Source: CBDFGT01 sp965247225 (GTDB lineage Bacteria > Pseudomonadota > Alphaproteobacteria > Rhizobiales > Rhizobiaceae). From it: a DNA stretch of 42,018 bases. Below the pieces are notes generated by a model. It made no database searches. It was not told where the DNA came from and saw only the letters and a program-made list of their open reading frames with translations. Position numbers and translations under genes: made by a program. The number at the start of each line of letters is the position of its first letter. Position 1 is the stretch's first letter. The stretch is taken from the NCBI GenBank assembly GCA_965247225.1, contig CBDFGT010000016.1, positions 1 through 42,018 on the forward strand, read 5' to 3'. Below, in pieces: positions 1 to 9,371 of the stretch.

Positions 1-96
1 CGTCAAAGTGGACTGGTCTCATTTCATTCATGTCAAACACATTCCAATATACTCTTTTCAAATCTATCATAGAATGAATAACTGAATATGACCTTT

Positions 97-279
97 TTAC
101 CGATGGGCAAAGATCACAGGCCATTTTTCCCTGATGCCCGGCAAACGCTGGATTGCCCTTTGAAAAACCCGGTTGTCTTTCAGGTCTTCAAAGTTGATTG
201 TACCCGTCAACGGCACAATCCGGGATGCTTCATCCATAATGCGGTGCAGTCGCTTGTTCGGATTCCTGCTCGCGGCCAT
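97..279 (-). pseudogene. possible HepT-like (DUF86) remnant
   Basis: This is a 60-codon open frame. Its peptide has the layout of the first part of HepT/DUF86 proteins: an I-x-E-A-x-x-I-like helix (RIMDEASRIV), then T-G-x-I-x-F-E-D and a QRAIQRL helix. Full-length HepT proteins are about 100-150 residues. Here the E-I-I-G-E-A stretch and the R-N-x-x-x-H-x-Y active motif are missing, and the frame stops soon after. If the match is right, this is the broken toxin half of a HepT/MntA-type system. I see no intact nucleotidyltransferase partner on either side. The rest of 1-457 shows no gene I can support, and the first 90 bases are AT-rich. The call rests on a short resemblance only and could be chance. 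Confidence 0.28.
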
Positions 280-457
280 TAAAAGATCCGGATGGCTGAG
301 TGTTCAATGTCCGGTCGCAAACGCGGTGAAAGGCCTGGCCCTGTACCAGAATCAGCGGCACGCTCAAGGTTCTTGATCCTTTCAACGATAATGTTGCGTT
401 CCAATGTGGCACCTTGTCATGAAAAGGGACATACCACAGATGTCCGGAAATTGAAGC

Positions 458-1708
458 CTATTTCTCCAGACAGGCCACGACCTCCACATGGGTGGACCAG
501 AGAAACTGGTCAACGGGCGTCACCTGTGTCATCCGGTAACCGGCAGATGCGAGAATGGAAAGGTCGCGTGCGAGCGTCAGAGGGCTGCAGGAAACGGCCA
601 CAATCTTTTTCACGCCGGAGCGTGCCAGCTCCTTCGCCTGGAATTCGGCACCGGCGCGTGGCGGGTCAAACACCACGGCATCAAAAACTTTCAGTTCCTG
701 GGCCATCATCGGGCGACGGAACAGGTCGCGCCGTTCCACGGTCACCGGCTTCAGCCCCTGGGTGTTGCGGGCGGCATGGTCAAGCGCTGCCAGCGCCTTT
801 GCGTCGGCTTCCACGGCGTGCACCCGTGCAGTTCTGGCCAGTCGCAGCGCAAATGTGCCGGAGCCTGAAAACAGGTCTGCCACCCGCTTTGCCTTGCCGA
901 CATGGGCCAGAACCAGCGCGGCCATCACATTTTCAGCCTGCACTGTCGCCTGCGTAAAGCCGCCGGAAGGCGGGCTGACGGCCACAGTGCCAAAATTCAG
1001 CACGGGCCGGACCTGCTCGATCAGGATTTCCCCGTCGAGCGAAACCCGGGCCACGCCTTTTTGGCTCAGCGTTGTTTCAATGCCCGAGCGGCGCAATGTA
1101 TCATTCAGCCCCTTGAGACCGTCTATGGCCAGATCCAGCCCGGACAGGGTTTCCAGCACGGTCACACGGAAAGGTTCGGGATTGGCCGCAAGGGAGCGGG
1201 CAATGGCGCGAATGGCGGGCAACTGCGCCTGAAGACCCGGCGTTATCACCGGACAGGCGTGAATCGGCACTATGTGATGGCTGGCAGCCTGGTTGAAGCC
1301 CAGAAGCAGGTCTTTTTCGGTTCTGCGGGCGGTAAAGACAGCGCGGCGGCGCTGTCCGGGGCCGGCCGGCACCAGAGCGTCCACCGCCACATGCAGGCCC
1401 TGGCTGCGCAGGGCGCGCACCACCAGATCGCGCTTGAAAGCCTGATAGGGCGCATCGGCCTGATGTTGCAGGCTGCATCCGCCGCAGGTTCCGCCTTCGC
1501 CATCCGGTCCAAAATGCCCGCAGCGCGGCTCCACACGGTCGGGCGAGGCAACAGGCATCGACAGGATCGTGCCCTGATTTTTCACAAGGGCAATGGAAAC
1601 CACATCGCCGGGCAGGGCAAAGGGAACATAGACCGGGCCGTTTTCACCATCCGCAATGCCGTCGCCCTCGGCACCCAGCCGGGCAATGGTCACTGTCCGC
1701 GCGCTCAT
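458..1708 (-). CDS. 23S rRNA (uracil-5-)-methyltransferase, RlmD/TrmA family
   Basis: This is a SAM-dependent enzyme expected to methylate a uracil at C5 in 23S rRNA. The 416-residue product has an N-terminal TRAM-like beta domain (about 1-55). Cysteines at about 63, 75, 78 and 152 form the usual 4Fe-4S ligand set of RlmD proteins. The SAM-binding motif DLFSGSGTFALRLA follows, then FDPPRAG, and the catalytic cysteine in VSCSPLTLARD, where most relatives have SCNP. An upstream in-frame codon at 1810 would add 34 residues that lie inside tlyA and look unlike the family. I therefore chose the ATG at 1706-1708, whose ATGA overlaps the tlyA stop by 4 bases and implies translational coupling. The family is clear; which uridine is modified (1939 or 747) is not decided by the sequence. 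Confidence 0.9.
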   Translation of the reverse strand: MSARTVTIARLGAEGDGIADGENGPVYVPFALPGDVVSIALVKNQGTILSMPVASPDRVEPRCGHFGPDGEGGTCGGCSLQHQADAPYQAFKRDLVVRALRSQGLHVAVDALVPAGPGQRRRAVFTARRTEKDLLLGFNQAASHHIVPIHACPVITPGLQAQLPAIRAIARSLAANPEPFRVTVLETLSGLDLAIDGLKGLNDTLRRSGIETTLSQKGVARVSLDGEILIEQVRPVLNFGTVAVSPPSGGFTQATVQAENVMAALVLAHVGKAKRVADLFSGSGTFALRLARTARVHAVEADAKALAALDHAARNTQGLKPVTVERRDLFRRPMMAQELKVFDAVVFDPPRAGAEFQAKELARSGVKKIVAVSCSPLTLARDLSILASAGYRMTQVTPVDQFLWSTHVEVVACLEK

Positions 1709-2472
1709 GCCTTGCGCCCTCCCAGCAGATATTCCCGTGTTCCGTCGCCGCCTGCCAGCGGGCAGGCCAGATGGCCAAGGCTGGTCCAGCCTTCCTGTTG
1801 TCCCAGCCATGCCGAAAGTTCATCCGCCAGCGCCGGTCCCTGCACATCCGGGTCTTTCAGCATGCCCTTCCTGCCAACGCCGTCCTTTCCCGCCTCAAAC
1901 TGCGGCTTGACCAGCGCCACCAGAAACGCCCCGGATCTGGCAAGCTTCAGGGCAGGCGGCAGCGCCAGCTTCAGGGAAATGAACGAGACATCCGACACCA
2001 CGCACCGGATCGTGCGGCCCGCGATATGCTCCTCGTCGAGCACACGGGCATTCAGCCCCTCGTAACCGGTCAGGCGCGGATCGTTCTTCAGGAGGGGATG
2101 CATCTGTTCATGGCCCACATCCACCGCAGTGACATGCGCCGCCCCGCGTTCCAGCAGCACCTGGCTGAACCCGCCGGTCGATGCGCCAATATCCAGGCAG
2201 TCAAGCCCTGCGGGATCAAATCCGAAATGATCGAGCCCGGCAATGAGCTTCAGGGCGGCCCGCGACACATAGACCTGTGCCGCATCCGTGGTGACAATCA
2301 CCACACCGGGGCCGAACACGGATCCGGCCCTGGTCACGGTCACGCCGTCCACCGTCACGGTTCCGCGCTGGATGGCATCGCGCGCCCGGGAGCGGGACGG
2401 AAAAAGCCCGCGCGAAACGAGCAGCTGGTCCAGGCGCATGTCGGCGCTGATATCGGCAGTGGTATCTGTCAT
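1705..2472 (-). CDS. tlyA: TlyA family rRNA methyltransferase / hemolysin A-like protein
   Basis: The product has 255 residues, normal for TlyA. An S4 RNA-binding domain occupies about residues 11-70 (MRLDQLLVSRGLFPSRSRAR followed by I-Q-R-G-x-V-x-V-D-G). An FtsJ-like SAM methyltransferase domain follows, with LDIGASTGGFSQVLL near residue 92 as the SAM site and VALVKPQFEAG further on. TlyA of mycobacteria 2'-O-methylates 16S and 23S rRNA and affects capreomycin sensitivity; the role here is inferred from the family. It is the first gene of a two-gene unit with the uracil methyltransferase downstream. In many Hyphomicrobiales tlyA lies directly next to dxs, but here dxs is 11 kb away, beyond the chemoreceptor block. 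It is divergent from the first MCP gene, with 205 bases between the starts. Confidence 0.92.
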   Translation of the reverse strand: MTDTTADISADMRLDQLLVSRGLFPSRSRARDAIQRGTVTVDGVTVTRAGSVFGPGVVIVTTDAAQVYVSRAALKLIAGLDHFGFDPAGLDCLDIGASTGGFSQVLLERGAAHVTAVDVGHEQMHPLLKNDPRLTGYEGLNARVLDEEHIAGRTIRCVVSDVSFISLKLALPPALKLARSGAFLVALVKPQFEAGKDGVGRKGMLKDPDVQGPALADELSAWLGQQEGWTSLGHLACPLAGGDGTREYLLGGRKA

Positions 2473-2677
2473 GCAGGTTCAATGGCGGGGAATGGCACCA
2501 AAGGCAAGACTTTTATCCATTCTGTTTCACCGGAAGGGGTGTTCACAGGCATTCCGCCGGTCATTTCTGGCATACCCGCCATTGGTAAAGGAATTTTTAA
2601 CAACTGGTTGCTAAAACTTGTGTCATCCGATCCTGGATGATGATGACCTCGAACATGAAACCTGCCTGGAGCATAAG

Positions 2678-4633
2678 ATGAAAAGACCCAGTATTAAAAC
2701 AGCCCTTGTCTCTCTGTTTGCAGGGATGACACTGCTCCTTATGGGCATGTCGGCCTATTCCGTTAAAACAATGAGCGAACTTGCCTATAACACAACACGT
2801 GTCGGCGATTACTGGATGGAACGGATGATAACAGCCCGGGAAGTCAAGGGTAATCTCAATCTGATGCGCCTTGCCTATGCCCGCCAGCTGCTGGCCGAGC
2901 CTGCTGGTATGGATGAGGAAGCCAAATTCAGGACAGGTGTCGAAACGGCGCTGAAAGACGCCATGGCGAAATATGAAAAAAGCATTGTCACCGAAAAGGG
3001 CCGTACGCTGTTCGCTGACGTCTCAAAAGCCATCAATGCCTATCTGGAGCTTGGCAATCAGATGACAGCCCTGCAGTCTGCCGGCAAGCTTCCGGAAGCC
3101 ACTGATTTCTTTCGGGGTGCCATGAAAGACCAGACCACGGTTGCCAACACTGCGGTGGATGAACTTGTCAGCTTCATCGTCTCGCAGTCCGAAGACTATG
3201 TCGCGCAGAGCGAGGCCAGCTATTCGGCGGCTTTCTGGACCATGATTGCCATCACCATCGGCGCTGCCGCCGCGGCCCTCGGAGGTGCTGCATACGCGCT
3301 GAAGGGTATTTCCACTCCGATTTCGCGCATTACGGGTTCGATGGAAGGTTTGGCGCGGGGTGATGTTGCCTCTGAAATTCCGTTCAGCACCCGCACGGAC
3401 GAAATCGGTTCCATGGCGTCTGCGGTTGAGGTTTTCCGCCAGACCGCGCTTGCCAAGATCGAATCGGACCGCCGTTCGGAAGAAAACCGTTCGCAGTCGG
3501 AACAGGACCGGATCGCCCGCGAACAGGCAGACCGCGCCCGTGCCGAAGCCATGGTACAGGCCACAAAGGGTCTGGCCTCGGGTCTGAAAGCGCTGTCTTC
3601 GGGCGACCTGACGGTGCAGATCGACCAGCGTTTTGCGCCGGATTTTGAGCAGTTGCGCGAGGATTTCAATCTCGCCGTATCGCAGCTTTGCGCGACGCTG
3701 GCCAATGTTGCGGGTGCAACGGTCAACATTGACAGCGGTTCACGCGAAATTGCCGGCGGTGCCAATGACCTTGCCAAGCGCACCGAGCAGCAGGCCGCAG
3801 CCCTTGAGGAAACGGCAGCGGCGCTGGACCAGATCACCGCCAATGTCCGCAGCTCGTCGCAACGTGCCGATGAGGCCCGCCATGTGGCGGTGGAGGCCAA
3901 CCAGTCGGCTGCAAAGTCCGGTGATGTCGTGTCCCAGGCGGTCAATGCCATGAGCCGGATCGAGGAAAGCGCCAAGCAGATTTCCAACATTATCGGCGTG
4001 ATTGACGAGATCGCCTTCCAGACCAATCTTCTGGCGCTGAACGCCGGTGTCGAGGCGGCGCGTGCCGGTGATGCGGGCAAGGGCTTTGCGGTGGTAGCCC
4101 AGGAAGTGCGCGAACTGGCGCAGCGCTCTGCCCAGGCGGCCAAGGAGATCAAGGGCCTGATCCAGGCCTCGACAACCGAAGTGGCGACCGGTGTGAAGCT
4201 GGTGTCGGAAACCGGCGATGCGCTGAAAGCCATCGGGGGCTTCATCGTGACCATCAACCAGCACATGGATGCGATTGCCACCTCGGCGCGTGAACAGTCC
4301 GTGGGTCTGGCGGAGGTCAACACGGCGGTCAACCAGATGGACCAGACGACGCAGCAGAATGCCGCCATGGTCGAGGAAACCTCGGCAGCCTCCGGCACGC
4401 TGGCCAGCGAGAGCGCCAACCTGCGCGACATGATCGCCCAGTTCAATCTGGGCCATGCAGGAGCCCAGGCCAATGCCGGAACACAGGCCCTGCGCCAGAC
4501 AGCCGCGCGCATGGCCCAGCCGTCCGCGTCGGCCCGGCCCGCCTCTTCCGGCACACCGGCCCGTGCACCGGCCCGCAAGGTCGCAAACGCCGGCAATGGT
4601 GCAGCCGTCGCGCAGGAATGGTCGGAATTCTGA
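2678..4633 (+). CDS. methyl-accepting chemotaxis protein 1 (periplasmic helical sensor)
   Basis: This 651-residue transmembrane chemoreceptor should signal through CheA/CheW. A first membrane helix lies at about 9-28, a mostly helical periplasmic region at about 30-185 resembles four-helix-bundle MCP sensors, and a second membrane helix lies at about 187-209. Next come a HAMP domain, a charged coiled-coil linker, a second HAMP-like segment (LSSGDLTVQI) and the MCP signalling domain, with the hairpin tip around DEIAFQTNLLALNAGVEAAR. The last residues, QEWSEF, fit the W-x-x-F docking tail for CheR/CheB. The start is the ATG with GGAG at 2668-2671; an upstream in-frame codon at 2618 lacks support. 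The linker DNA (3391-3554) is identical to that of MCP 3 and the signalling domain is almost identical to MCP 2. The ligand is unknown. Confidence 0.95.
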   Translation: MKRPSIKTALVSLFAGMTLLLMGMSAYSVKTMSELAYNTTRVGDYWMERMITAREVKGNLNLMRLAYARQLLAEPAGMDEEAKFRTGVETALKDAMAKYEKSIVTEKGRTLFADVSKAINAYLELGNQMTALQSAGKLPEATDFFRGAMKDQTTVANTAVDELVSFIVSQSEDYVAQSEASYSAAFWTMIAITIGAAAAALGGAAYALKGISTPISRITGSMEGLARGDVASEIPFSTRTDEIGSMASAVEVFRQTALAKIESDRRSEENRSQSEQDRIAREQADRARAEAMVQATKGLASGLKALSSGDLTVQIDQRFAPDFEQLREDFNLAVSQLCATLANVAGATVNIDSGSREIAGGANDLAKRTEQQAAALEETAAALDQITANVRSSSQRADEARHVAVEANQSAAKSGDVVSQAVNAMSRIEESAKQISNIIGVIDEIAFQTNLLALNAGVEAARAGDAGKGFAVVAQEVRELAQRSAQAAKEIKGLIQASTTEVATGVKLVSETGDALKAIGGFIVTINQHMDAIATSAREQSVGLAEVNTAVNQMDQTTQQNAAMVEETSAASGTLASESANLRDMIAQFNLGHAGAQANAGTQALRQTAARMAQPSASARPASSGTPARAPARKVANAGNGAAVAQEWSEF

Positions 4634-4660
4634 TCCGCCCCCGATCATGCACACGAAAAA

Positions 4661-4693
4661 ACACCCTCCCGGACACCCTCCGGGAGGGTGTTG
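4661..4693 (+). terminator. hairpin terminator after MCP 1
   Basis: A 13-bp perfect stem (ACACCCTCCCGGA at 4661-4673 with its complement at 4679-4691) closes a 5-base loop just after the MCP 1 stop. The T-tract is weak (TTGCATT), while an A-run precedes the stem, so it may act in both directions. The rest of the gap to the next gene (4694-4986) becomes AT-rich near 4840-4890, where the MCP 2 promoter probably lies. I see no gene there. Confidence 0.75.
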
Positions 4694-4986
4694 CATTGTG
4701 CGCAGGGCCTGTCACCTCTCACGTCTGCAAGCATGGCATGGTGCAGCAATAGCACGCTTCGGGAAAAGCACGGCCAGGCCAAACCCGTCTTGCGCCACGC
4801 TTGAAACCGGGATGTTAACAGCCCCTAAAGCTTGCAAAAGAAATTAAAACCAAATTAGGATTTATCCGTTAACATTTCAGTCGGAATTAAAGTGGGAAGG
4901 CTGAGCTTGCAAGCTCCAGTCCTTGGCAATGTGCAAACAGCAGGCCGCACGACAAAAGTGCCGACTGGAACATGGAGACAAACCGC

Positions 4987-6780
4987 ATGCTGACAAACAG
5001 ATTTCTTGGCGCAAGGACAAATGCCAGACTGATGGCGATGGAGGCCCTGAATGCCAATATCATGATCGCTGATCGAAACCTGAACATCACCTATATGAAC
5101 CCGGCAGTCATGGATCTGTTGCAGAAGGCGGAAGCTGACCTGAAAAAGGAATTGCCGCGCTTCAGTGTTGCAACACTGATCGGCAGCAACATTGATGTCT
5201 TTCACAAGACCCCGGCCCATCAGCGCGACATGCTGAAAAATTTGAAGGGACGGCACAATGCCACCATCAAGGTTGGTGACCTGATGTTCGATCTCCAGGT
5301 CTCGCCCCTGGTGCGCGGCGGCAGGAACAGTGGTTTTGTGGTCGAATGGTCCGACGCCAGGACACGTCTGCAAAATCTGGAATTTGCGGTCCAGATCGCA
5401 GCCATCAGCCGCTCGCAAGCCGTGATTGAATTTGATATTGACGGCACGATCCTGAACGCCAACGCCAATTTCCTGAACTGTCTGGGCTATACGATGGAGG
5501 AGATCAAGGGGCGCAAGCATAGCATGTTCGTTGAGAAGGCCTATGCCGCAAGTCCTGCTTATGAGGAATTCTGGAACGGCCTGCGTGCCGGCGAATTTCA
5601 TCCCCAGGAGTTCAGGCGTGTTCACAAGGACGGTCGCATTATCACCATCCAGGCCGCGTATAATCCGATCATGGATAGCCAGGGTAAAGTGGTCAAGGTG
5701 ATCAAATTTGCAACCGATGTTTCAAAACGGGTTGCCATCGTCAAGGACATTGGCGAGGCTTTGAAAAAGCTGGCTGAAGGAGACCTCTCCTCACAGATAA
5801 CCAATACGTTCACCTCCGAGTATGAGGAACTGCGTCAGAATTTCAATATGTCTGTGGCGCAACTGAACAAGACGATGGGCGCTATTGCACAGAGTATCAG
5901 TACGATCAACAGCGGCTCACAGGAAATCTCCTCCGGTGCCAATGATCTGGCCAGGCGCACCGAGCAGCAGGCAGCCTCGCTGGAGGAAACGGCAGCGGCG
6001 CTGGACCAGATCACCGCCAATGTCCGCAGCTCGTCGCAACGTGCCGATGAGGCCCGCCATGTGGCGGTGGAGGCCAACCAGTCGGCTGCAAAGTCCGGTG
6101 ATGTCGTGTCCCAGGCGGTCAATGCCATGAGCCGGATCGAGGAAAGCGCCAGGCAGATTTCCAACATTATCGGCGTGATTGACGAGATCGCCTTCCAGAC
6201 CAATCTTCTGGCGCTCAATGCCGGTGTCGAGGCAGCGCGTGCCGGTGAAGCCGGCAAGGGCTTTGCGGTGGTAGCCCAGGAAGTGCGCGAACTGGCGCAG
6301 CGTTCGGCCCAGGCGGCCAAGGAGATCAAGGGCCTGATCCAGACATCGTCCACAGAAGTGGCCTCCGGCGTCAAGCTGGTGTCGGAAACCGGCGTTGCGC
6401 TGAAAGGAATCGGCGCGTTCATCGTGACCATCAACCAGCACATGGAGGCGATTGCCACCTCGGCGCGTGAACAGTCCGTGGGTCTGGCCGAGGTCAACAC
6501 GGCGGTCAACCAGATGGACCAGACGACGCAGCAGAATGCCGCCATGGTGGAGGAAACCTCGGCAGCCTCCGGCACGCTGGCCAGCGAGAGCGCCAACCTG
6601 CGCGACATGATCGCCCGGTTCAATCTGGGATATGCCTCCAGCCAGGCTCAGGCGCTGCGCGACACCGCGTCGCGCATGGCCCGGCCGGAACAGGCGCGCG
6701 CGACCCCGCGTGCCATGTCCCATACCCCCGCCCATACCCATGGAAATGCCGCTGTGGCACAGGAATGGTCGGAATTCTGA
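4987..6780 (+). CDS. methyl-accepting chemotaxis protein 2 (double-PAS, cytosolic)
   Basis: This 597-residue receptor has no membrane segment, so it is expected to be cytosolic. Two PAS domains occupy about residues 15-115 (ANIMIADRNLNITYMNPA) and 125-240 (AVIEFDIDGTILNANANFL, then H-K-D-G-R and a PAC-like end V-I-K-F-A-T-D-V). A HAMP-like segment (LAEGDLSSQI) and a full MCP signalling domain follow, ending in QEWSEF, the W-x-x-F type docking tail. Similar double-PAS receptors sense redox or energy state through bound cofactors; no cofactor can be named here. GGAG at 4974-4977 favours the ATG at 4987; an ATG at 4972 would add five residues but has no spaced ribosome site. The signalling-domain DNA is nearly the same as in MCP 1 (for example 5983-6148 against 3806-3971). 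Confidence 0.94.
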   Translation: MLTNRFLGARTNARLMAMEALNANIMIADRNLNITYMNPAVMDLLQKAEADLKKELPRFSVATLIGSNIDVFHKTPAHQRDMLKNLKGRHNATIKVGDLMFDLQVSPLVRGGRNSGFVVEWSDARTRLQNLEFAVQIAAISRSQAVIEFDIDGTILNANANFLNCLGYTMEEIKGRKHSMFVEKAYAASPAYEEFWNGLRAGEFHPQEFRRVHKDGRIITIQAAYNPIMDSQGKVVKVIKFATDVSKRVAIVKDIGEALKKLAEGDLSSQITNTFTSEYEELRQNFNMSVAQLNKTMGAIAQSISTINSGSQEISSGANDLARRTEQQAASLEETAAALDQITANVRSSSQRADEARHVAVEANQSAAKSGDVVSQAVNAMSRIEESARQISNIIGVIDEIAFQTNLLALNAGVEAARAGEAGKGFAVVAQEVRELAQRSAQAAKEIKGLIQTSSTEVASGVKLVSETGVALKGIGAFIVTINQHMEAIATSAREQSVGLAEVNTAVNQMDQTTQQNAAMVEETSAASGTLASESANLRDMIARFNLGYASSQAQALRDTASRMARPEQARATPRAMSHTPAHTHGNAAVAQEWSEF

Positions 6781-6819
6781 ACCGTCCGCCCAGACAGACG
6801 GACATCATCAAAAGCGAAA

Positions 6820-6847
6820 GGCCCCCGCCGCAACATCGGCGGGGGCC
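6820..6847 (+). terminator. hairpin terminator after MCP 2
   Basis: An 11-bp GC stem (GGCCCCCGCCG at 6820-6830 with CGGCGGGGGCC at 6837-6847) has a 6-base loop and is followed by TGTTCAT. It lies 40 bases after the MCP 2 stop. The remaining gap to MCP 3 (6848-7036) is AT-rich and probably holds the MCP 3 promoter; I see no gene there. Confidence 0.8.
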
Positions 6848-7036
6848 TGTTCATATCCGGTCAGGGGTGATGTCGATATAATGAAATGCAGCAAATATGG
6901 AAGATGGAAGTATTCAGGACACAATCAGGCGTTCATTCAGAAACATTGCTGTTGTAAATTTAAATGAAATTTAAAATTTTCGTTTTAAAATTCCAAAAAT
7001 CAGTATGTCTGAATGAGTTTACGAGAGGTTGTCCCT

Positions 7037-9079
7037 ATGCGTCTGCGAAGCCTTTATTTTTATTTTGCGGCCGTTACCGCATTTCTGATGGCCTGCCTCA
7101 TTGTCTCCCTCTATGCATACAGCCGTTCCGCGGACAGTGTCTCCCGGGCCTACAAGTCCCAGTATGATTCCTATCTGCTGGCCGATATCCTGCGCCAGTC
7201 GTCGGATGATCTCACACGCCTTGTCCGGACCTATGTTGCCACGGGTGATGATCTTTACAAGAGCAACTATTTTGACATTCTGGACATCCGCAACGGCAAA
7301 AAACCCACTCCGCAGGACTATCACCGTATCTACTGGGATTTCGTGGCGGCCGGCGAAAGCAAGCCACGTCCGGACGGAGCGACATTGCCGCTGCGTGATG
7401 CCATGAAGTCGGCAGGGTTTACGGATTCAGAATTTGCGCTTCTGGATGAGGCTGCCGGAAAATCGGATGGCCTGGTCAATCTTGAGGTCGAGGCCATGAA
7501 GCTTGTCGAGAAAGGGGCCGCAACCCCGCCGGAAGATCGCCAGAAGGCGATTGCCCTCGTCAACTCCAGGGAATACCACAATTTCAAAGCCCAGATCATG
7601 AAGCCGATCGATGGTTTCTACATTGCGATTGAGAAACGCACCGGCGGACAGATCGCGGATGCGACAGCAAAGGAACAGCTTTACCGGTGGGCCACCATTG
7701 TGCTGGCTTGCCTGCTGACGCTGGATCTCGTCATCTTGGGTTATGTGTTGTTCGTCAAGGTCATCGGCGGTATTTCCGGCCTGCAAAGATCGATGGCAGA
7801 AATCGCCGCCAACAATCTGATGTTCCATATTGCAGGCAAGGACCGCACGGACGAAATCGGTTCCATGGCGTCTGCGGTTGAGGTTTTCCGCCAGACCGCG
7901 CTTGCCAAGATCGAATCGGACCGCCGTTCGGAAGAAAACCGTTCGCAGTCGGAACAGGACCGGATCGCCCGCGAACAGGCAGACCGCGCCCGTGCCGAAG
8001 CCATGGCGCAGGCCACGTCCGGTCTCGCCTCCGGTCTGAAATCGCTGTCGTCAGGCGATCTGACGGTGCAGATCGACCAGCGTTTTGCGCCGGAATTCGA
8101 GCAGTTGCGCCAGGATTTCAATGCCGCTGTATCGCAGCTTTGCGTGACGCTGGTCCATGTTGCCAATGCGACCGTTGCCATTGACAGCGGCAGCCAGGAA
8201 ATTGCCGGCGGTGCCAATGACCTTGCCAAGCGCACCGAGCAGCAGGCCGCAGCCCTTGAGGAAACGGCAGCGGCGCTGGACCAGATCACCGCCAATGTGA
8301 AGAATTCCTCGCAGCGCGTCGATGAGGCCCGCCATGTGGCGGTGGAGGCCAACCAGTCGGCCGCAAAGTCGGGCGAAGTTGTCTCCCAGGCGGTCCATGC
8401 CATGAGCCGGATCGAGGAAAGCGCCAGCCAGATCTCCAGCATCATCGGTGTGATTGATGAAATCGCCTTCCAGACCAATCTTCTGGCGCTCAATGCCGGT
8501 GTCGAGGCCGCACGGGCAGGCGAGGCCGGCAAGGGCTTTGCGGTGGTAGCCCAGGAAGTGCGCGAACTGGCGCAGCGTTCGGCCCAGGCGGCCAAGGAGA
8601 TCAAGGGCCTGATCCAGACCTCCTCCAGCGAGGTTGCCAACGGTGTTCGCCTGGTCTCGCAGACCGGCGAGGCGCTGAAAGCCATCGGTTCGTTCATTGT
8701 CAGCATCAACGGGCATATGGAGGCGATTGCCGTCTCCTCGCGTGAACAGTCCGTGGGTCTGGCGGAGGTCAACACGGCGATCAACCGGATGGACAAGACA
8801 ACGCAGCAGAATGCCGCCATGGTCGAGGAGGCTTCGGCAGCCTCCGGCACGCTGGCCAGCGAGAGCGCCACCCTGCGCCAGATGATTGCCGGTTTCAGCC
8901 TCGGCCATGCAGCGTCTCAGGCCGGTCATTCCAACGCACAGGCGCAGACACAGGCACTGCGACAGGCAGCAGGCCGTATGGCACAACCGGCACAGGCGCA
9001 TTCAGCATCTCCCATTCATCAGGCCCCCGCCCGGACCCATGGCAATGCCGCTGTCGCGCAGGAATGGTCGGAATTCTGA
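7037..9079 (+). CDS. methyl-accepting chemotaxis protein 3 (periplasmic helical sensor)
   Basis: This is a 680-residue transmembrane chemoreceptor. Membrane helix 1 lies at about 6-28. The periplasmic region at about 30-215 carries the pattern LRQSSDDLTRLVRTYVATGD, then YFDILDIRNGKKPTP and RIYWDFVA. That pattern recurs in helical sensor domains of many proteobacterial MCPs and diguanylate cyclases whose ligands are mostly unknown. Helix 2 lies at about 217-240. HAMP, the same linker cassette as MCP 1, a second HAMP-like segment and the signalling domain follow, ending in QEWSEF. GAGAGG at 7023-7028 places the start at 7037; the in-frame codon at 7013 has no ribosome site. The last 460 bases of the signalling domain are identical to those of MCP 4. 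Confidence 0.95.
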   Translation: MRLRSLYFYFAAVTAFLMACLIVSLYAYSRSADSVSRAYKSQYDSYLLADILRQSSDDLTRLVRTYVATGDDLYKSNYFDILDIRNGKKPTPQDYHRIYWDFVAAGESKPRPDGATLPLRDAMKSAGFTDSEFALLDEAAGKSDGLVNLEVEAMKLVEKGAATPPEDRQKAIALVNSREYHNFKAQIMKPIDGFYIAIEKRTGGQIADATAKEQLYRWATIVLACLLTLDLVILGYVLFVKVIGGISGLQRSMAEIAANNLMFHIAGKDRTDEIGSMASAVEVFRQTALAKIESDRRSEENRSQSEQDRIAREQADRARAEAMAQATSGLASGLKSLSSGDLTVQIDQRFAPEFEQLRQDFNAAVSQLCVTLVHVANATVAIDSGSQEIAGGANDLAKRTEQQAAALEETAAALDQITANVKNSSQRVDEARHVAVEANQSAAKSGEVVSQAVHAMSRIEESASQISSIIGVIDEIAFQTNLLALNAGVEAARAGEAGKGFAVVAQEVRELAQRSAQAAKEIKGLIQTSSSEVANGVRLVSQTGEALKAIGSFIVSINGHMEAIAVSSREQSVGLAEVNTAINRMDKTTQQNAAMVEEASAASGTLASESATLRQMIAGFSLGHAASQAGHSNAQAQTQALRQAAGRMAQPAQAHSASPIHQAPARTHGNAAVAQEWSEF

Positions 9080-9120
9080 TCCGCCCGCACAGGCAGGCGA
9101 AAATCACGAAACGCAGAAAC

Positions 9121-9150
9121 AGGCCCCTCCGAAACCGGCGGGGCCTTTCG
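9121..9150 (+). terminator. hairpin terminator after MCP 3
   Basis: The stem AGGCCCCTCCG / CGGCGGGGCCT (one mismatch) with a short A-rich loop lies 42 bases after the MCP 3 stop and is followed by TTTCGCCTTTG. The stretch up to the next gene, 9151-9371, holds no supported gene. Confidence 0.75.
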
Positions 9151-9371
9151 CCTTTGCTGTCAACGGGCCTGCAGGATCGCGTTATACGAAAATTAACCAT
9201 CACAAACTAAGCTTCCGGCAAGCGTTGGCGGGTCCGGTGTGTCTGAAACTATGCCTGGCATGTCAGGGTCAGCCGCAGATGCTTGTATCTTGACGGAATG
9301 ATGCGATTCCAGGCCCGGCAACTTCTGGCTAAGGCATGGATCTTGCGACAGGTGTAAATCAGGTTCGGACC

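Noticed and set aside
3220..4596. Long minus-strand frames opposite the MCP genes (similar ones at 5835-6741, 7741-9001 and 10149-11349)
   Set aside because: They are mirror frames of GC-rich, alanine-rich coding DNA. They repeat in each MCP only because the signalling domains are the same.
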